This document shows, piece by piece, positions 59,701-64,000 of a stretch of 64,000 bases of DNA. Where the stretch lies: NCBI RefSeq assembly GCF_051401765.1, contig NW_027480505.1, forward strand, positions 310,001 through 374,000, in the 5' to 3' direction. A program made the translations under genes and the position numbers. The notes beneath the pieces were generated by a model, which was not told where the DNA came from, did no database searches, and saw only the letters and a program-made list of their open reading frames with translations. The DNA is from Calliopsis andreniformis. Lineage: Eukaryota > Arthropoda > Insecta > Hymenoptera > Andrenidae. Position 1 is the stretch's first letter; the number at the start of each line of letters is the position of its first letter.

Positions 59701-62465
59701 AAAGTAATTGTCATTTCTACGTTCCGGGCAACCTAGGCTTCACTCTAGGGCGTTGCTCCACCAGATCGAATTGTTAGGGCCAAAGGAGTCAACGCCCGAA
59801 GCATAAAATACAAAATAAATAGAACAGTTTTCCATTGTATAAAACGAATAATTGCTACCAGTGTAAAAGTTATGGTCATTTTTACGTTCCGATCAACCTA
59901 GGCTTCACCCTAGGGCATTGTTCCATCAGATCGAATAGTTAGGCCTTAACAAGTGAACGCTGAAGCCTAAAATACAATATAAATACAACAGTTTTTCCAT
60001 CGTAGAAAACGAATAATTGCAACCAGTGTGAAAGTTATGGTCATTTCTGTATTCCGAGCAACCTAGGCTTCACTCTAGGGTGGTGCTCCACCATATCGAA
60101 TAGCTACGGCCTTAGGAGCCTACGCCTGAAGCATAAAATACAATAAAAATACAACGGTCTTTTCATCGCATAACAGGAATAATTGCAACAAGCGTGAAAG
60201 TAATGTTCATTTCGGCGTTTCGGGCATCCTAGACTTAACTCTGAGGCATTGCTCCACCAGATCGAATAGTTAGGACCTAAGAAGTCAACGCCAGAAGCAT
60301 AAAATACAATATAAATACAACAGCTTTTCCATCGTTAAAAACGAATAATTGCAACCAGTGTGAAAGTTATGGTTATTTCTACATTCCGAGCAACCTAGGG
60401 TTTACTCTAGGGCGTTGCTCCACCTGATCGAATAGTTAGGTCCTTAGAAGTCAACGCCAGAAGCATAAAGTACGATATAAATACAACAGGTTTTGCATCG
60501 TATAAAAGGAGTAATTGCAAACAGTGTGAAAGTAATAGTCACTTCTACGTTCCGGGCAACCTAGGCTTCACTCTAGGGCGTTGCTTCACCAGATCAAACA
60601 GTTAGGGCCCAAGAAGTGAACGCCAGAAGCATTAAACACAATATAAATACAACAGCTTTTCCATCGTAAAAAACGAATAATAGCCACCAGTGTGAAAGTT
60701 ATGGTTATTTCTACATTCCGAGCAACCTAGGCTTCACTCTAGGGCGTTGCTCCACCAGATCGAATAGTTAGGTCCTTAGAAGTCAACGCCAGAGGCATAA
60801 AATACAATATAAATATAACAGTTTTTCCATCGTATAAAACGAATGATAGCAACCAGTGTGAAAGTTATGGTCATTTCTACGTTCCGGGCAACCTAGGCTT
60901 CACTCTAGGGCGTTGCTCGACCAGATCAAACAGTTAGGGCCTTAGAAGTCAACGCCCGAAGAATAAAATACAAAATAAATAGAACAGTTTTTCCATTGTA
61001 TAAAACGAATAATTGCTACCAGTGTAAAAGTTATGGTCATTTCTACGTTCCGGGCAACCTAGGCTTCATCCTTGGGCGTTGTTCCACCAGATCGAATAGT
61101 TAGGTCCTAAGCAGTGAACGCCAGAAGCATAAAATGCAATAAAAATACAACAGTCTTTCCATCCTATAACAGGAATAATTGCAATCCGTGTGAAAGTGAT
61201 GGTCATTTGTACGTTCCAGGCAACCTAGGCTTCACTCTAGGGTGTTGCTCCACCAGATTGAATAGTTAGGGCCTATGAAGTCAACGCCAGAAGCATAAAA
61301 TACAATATAAATAGAACAGTTTTTAAATTGTATAAAACTAATAATTGCTACCAGTGTAAAAGTTATGGTGATTTCTACGTTCCGGGCAAACTAGCCTTCA
61401 CCCTAGGGCGTTGTTCCACCAGGTCGAATAGTTAGGGCCTAAGAAGTAATCGCCAGAAGCATAAAATACAATATAAATACAACAGTTTTTCCATCGTATA
61501 AAACGAACAATTGCCACCAGTGTGAAAGTTATGGTCACTTCTACATTCCGAGCAACCTAGGCTTCACTCTAGGGCGTTGCTCCAACAGATTGAATGGTTA
61601 GGGCCTTAGAAGTCAACGACCGAAGCATAAAATGCAACAAAAATACAAAGATTTTTCCATCGTATAACAGGATTAATTGCAACCAGCTTCAAAGTGATGG
61701 TCATTTCTACGTTCCGGGAAACCTATGCTTCACTCTAGGGCGTTACTCCACTAGATCGAATAGCTAGGGCCTTAGAAGTCAACGCCAGAAGCATAAAATA
61801 CGATATAAATACAACAGCTTTTCCATCGTATAAAAGGAATATTTGCAAACAGTGTGAAAATAATGGTCATTTCTACGTTCCGGGCAACCTAGGCTTCACC
61901 CTAGGGCGTTGCTCCACCAGATGAAACAGTTAGGGCCTTAGAATTCAACGCCCGAAGCATAAAATACAAAATAAATAGAACAGTTTTTCCATTGTATAAA
62001 ACGAATAATTGCTACCAGTGTAAAAGTTATGGCCATTTCTACGTTCCGGGCAACCTAGGCTTCACCCTAGGGCGTTGTTCCACCCGATCGAATAGTTAGG
62101 GCCTAAGTAGTGAACGCCAGAAGCATGAAATACAAAATAAATACAACAGTTTTTCCATCGTATAAAACGAATAATTGCAGCCAGTGTGAAAGTTATGGTC
62201 ATTTCTACATTCCGAGCAACCTAGGCTTCACTCGAGGGCGTTGGTGCAACAGGTTGAATAGTTAGGGCCTTAGAAGTCAACGCCCGAAGCATAAAATGCA
62301 ATAAAAATACAACAGTTTTTCCATTGTATAACAGGATTAATTGCAACCAGTTTGAAAGTGATGGTCATTTCTACGTTCCGGGCAACCTAGGCTTCACTCT
62401 AGGGCGTTGCTCCACTAGATCGAATAGCTAGGGCGTTAGAAGTCAACGCCAGAGGTATAAAATAC
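59701..62465 (-). repeat. Mixed right-arm monomers
   Basis: About 17 monomers of the right-arm types. About 59,860-60,330 resembles 39,960-40,400 and 51,730-52,170 (GAACGCTGAAGCCTAAAAT and CTAGACTTAACTCTGAGGC). About 60,640-61,468 is the first copy of an 11-mer-spaced repeat. No gene or other element is visible. Confidence 0.78.
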
Positions 62466-63295
62466 AATATAAATACAACAGCTTTTCCATCGTAAAAAAC
62501 GAATAATAGCAACCAGTGTGAAAGTTATGGTTATTTCTACATTCCGAGCAACCTAGGCTTCACTCTAGGGCGTTGCACCACCAGATCGAATAGTTAGGTC
62601 CTTAGAAGTCAACGCCAGAAGCATAAAATACAATATAAATATAACAGTTTTTCCATCGTATAAAACGAATGATAGCAACCAGTGTGAAAGTTATGGTCAT
62701 TTCTACGTTCCGGGCAACCTAGGCTTCACTCTAGGGCGTTGCTCGACCAGATCAAACAGTTAGGGCCTTAGAAGTCAACGCCCGAAGTATAAAATACAAA
62801 ATAAATAGAACAGTTTTTCCATTGTATAAAACGAATAATTGCTACCAGTGTAAAAGTTATGGTCAATTCTACGTTCCGGGCAACCTAGGCTTCACCCTTG
62901 GGCGTTGTTCCACCAGATCGAATAGTTAGGTCCTAAGCAGTGAACGCCAGAAGCATAAAATGCAATAAAAATACAACAGTCTTTCCATCCTATAACAGGA
63001 ATAATTGCAATCCGTGTGAAAGTGATGGTCATTTGTACGTTCCAGGCAACCTAGGCTTCACTCTAGGGCGTTGCTCCACCAGATTGAATAGTTAGGGCCT
63101 ATGAAGTCAACGCCAGAAGCATAAAATACAATATAAATACAAAAGTTTTTAAATTGTATAAAACGAATAATTGCTACAAGTGTAAAAGTTATGGTCATTT
63201 CTACGTTCCGGGCAAACTAGGCTTCACCCTAGGGCGTTGTTACACCAGGTCGACATAGTTAGGGCCTAAGAAGTAAACGCCAGAAGCATAAAATG
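60640..63295 (-). repeat. 11-mer-spaced repeat, offset 1,826 bp
   Basis: 60,640-61,468 matches 62,466-63,295. Shared rare words are GAATGATAGCAACC, GCTCGACCAGATCAAACAG, CTTGGGCGTTG (61,071 and 62,897) and GCAGTGAACGCC. The second copy has an extra base near 63,254 (GTCGACATAG for GTCGAATAG). Confidence 0.82.
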
Positions 63296-64000
63296 CTATA
63301 AAAATACAACAGTCTTTCCATCCTATAACAGGAATAATTGCAATCCGTTTGAAAGTGATGGTCATTTGTACGTTCCAGGCAACCTAAGCTTCACTCTAGG
63401 GCGTTGCTCCACCAGATCGAATAGTTAGGGCCTATGAAGTCAACGCCAGAAGCATAAAATACAATATAAATACAACAGTTTTTAAATTGTATAAAACGAA
63501 TAATTGCTACCAGTGTAAAAGTTATGGTCATTTCTACGTTCCGGGCAACCTAGGCTTCATCCTTGGGCGTTGTTCCACCAGATCGAATAGTTAGGTCCTA
63601 AGCAGTGAACGCCAGAAGCATAAAATGCAATAAAAATACAACAGTCTTTCCATCCTATAACAGGAATAATTGCAATCCGTGTGAAAGTGATGGTCATTTG
63701 TACGTTCCAGGCAACCTAGGCTTCACTCTAGGGTGTTGCTCCACCAGATCGAATAGTTAGGGCCTATGAAGTCAACGCCAGAAGCATAAAATACAATATA
63801 AATACAACAGTTTTAAATTGTATAAAACTAATAATTGCTACCAGTGTAAAAGTTATGGTCATTTCTACGTTCCGGGCAACCTAGGCTTCACCCTAGGGCG
63901 TTGTTCCACCCGATCGAATAGTTAGGGCCTAAGAAGTGAACGCCAGAAGCATGAAATACAAAATAAATACAACAGTTTTTCCATCGTATAAAACGAATAA
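62825..64000 (-). repeat. 4-mer-spaced repeat, offset 665 bp, running to window end
   Basis: About 62,825-63,280 matches 63,490-63,940. CTTGGGCGTTG lies at 62,897 and 63,562, and the GTTTTTAAATTGTATAA-type variant flanks both. The array continues past the window edge, so the full extent of this repeat cannot be seen. Confidence 0.78.

Larger units (their letters stand above)
29009..64000 (-). repeat. Satellite array, right arm, same monomer, - orientation
   Basis: From 29,009 onward the + strand reads the reverse complement of the left-arm monomer: ATGGTCATTTCTACGTTCC, GGGCAACCTAGGCTTCA, CTAGGGCGTTG, CCACCAGATCGAATAG, AGAAGTCAACGCC, GAAGCATAAAATACA, then TTTTCCATCGTATAA, in that order every ~166 bp to the end of the window. 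No monomer returns to + orientation. The arm is dominated by long copies that look nearly identical by eye, so it appears more recently homogenised than the left arm. It holds no gene, no unique island and no recognisable mobile element. Confidence 0.97.

Noticed and set aside
1..64000. CRISPR array
   Set aside because: Repeats are ~166 bp and contiguous, with no short constant repeat alternating with unique spacers, and no cas-like gene.
1..64000. Primate alpha satellite (171 bp)
   Set aside because: The length is near but the sequence shares no landmark I recognise with alpha satellite, and the monomer period is 166.
1..64000. Transposon or retroelement insertion interrupting the array
   Set aside because: Monomer landmarks continue at ~166-bp steps throughout. 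I saw no long unique insert, terminal repeat with target duplication, or transposase/reverse-transcriptase reading frame. The largest spacing faults are the 43-bp fragments and 155-bp monomers.
1..64000. tRNA, rRNA or other RNA genes
   Set aside because: No cloverleaf, A/B box pair or rRNA-like block was seen. Every stretch is accounted for by the satellite.

Overview
The whole 64 kb window is satellite DNA. It is a continuous tandem array of a monomer of about 166 bp, roughly 385 copies, and both window edges lie inside the array. I see no protein-coding gene, RNA gene, transposon, CRISPR array or unique-sequence island. Open reading frames longer than about 60 codons do occur, but they are chance readings of the repeat. 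Because 166 is one more than a multiple of three, the frame shifts at every monomer and soon meets a stop. A long, nucleosome-scale tandem array with nested higher-order repeats (HORs) points to eukaryotic constitutive heterochromatin, most likely centromeric or pericentromeric. I do not recognise the monomer, so I name no species. CpG is not depleted in a hand-made consensus (6 seen, about 7 expected, GC about 42%). That hints at a genome with little CpG methylation.

Layout. From 1 to 29,008 the monomers run on the + strand. At 29,008/29,009 the array switches strand abruptly, and from 29,009 to 64,000 every monomer runs on the - strand. The junction is clean to the base and forms a long inverted repeat with a 13-nt centre.

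The left arm is a mosaic. A 9-mer HOR (period 1,497) fills about 1-3,075. Mixed monomers follow to about 7,520. A 13-mer-plus-fragment HOR (period 2,198) fills 7,520-12,190. Mixed monomers lie at 12,190-15,840. Then comes a set of large segmental copies (offsets 4,448, 5,432 and 6,761) at 15,840-27,430, marked by 155-bp monomers carrying an 11-bp deletion. A run of divergent monomers (27,430-29,008) abuts the junction.

The right arm looks younger. It contains long, almost identical copies: offset 8,462 (29,009-30,786 and 37,471-39,248); a tandem 7-mer of 1,161 bp (31,835-34,166); offset 6,307/5,975 (34,843-37,711 and 41,150-43,686); a 30-mer at offset 4,977 (43,757-47,861 and 48,734-52,838); a 16-mer of 2,654 bp (52,240-57,284); a trimer HOR of 498 bp (57,785-59,700); and 11-mer and 4-mer repeats to the end.

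Monomer types typical of the right arm also occur in the first 6 kb of the left arm in the opposite orientation. This suggests one ancestral array rearranged by inversion, not two unrelated arrays. All offsets were read by eye from landmark words. Percent identities were not computed.
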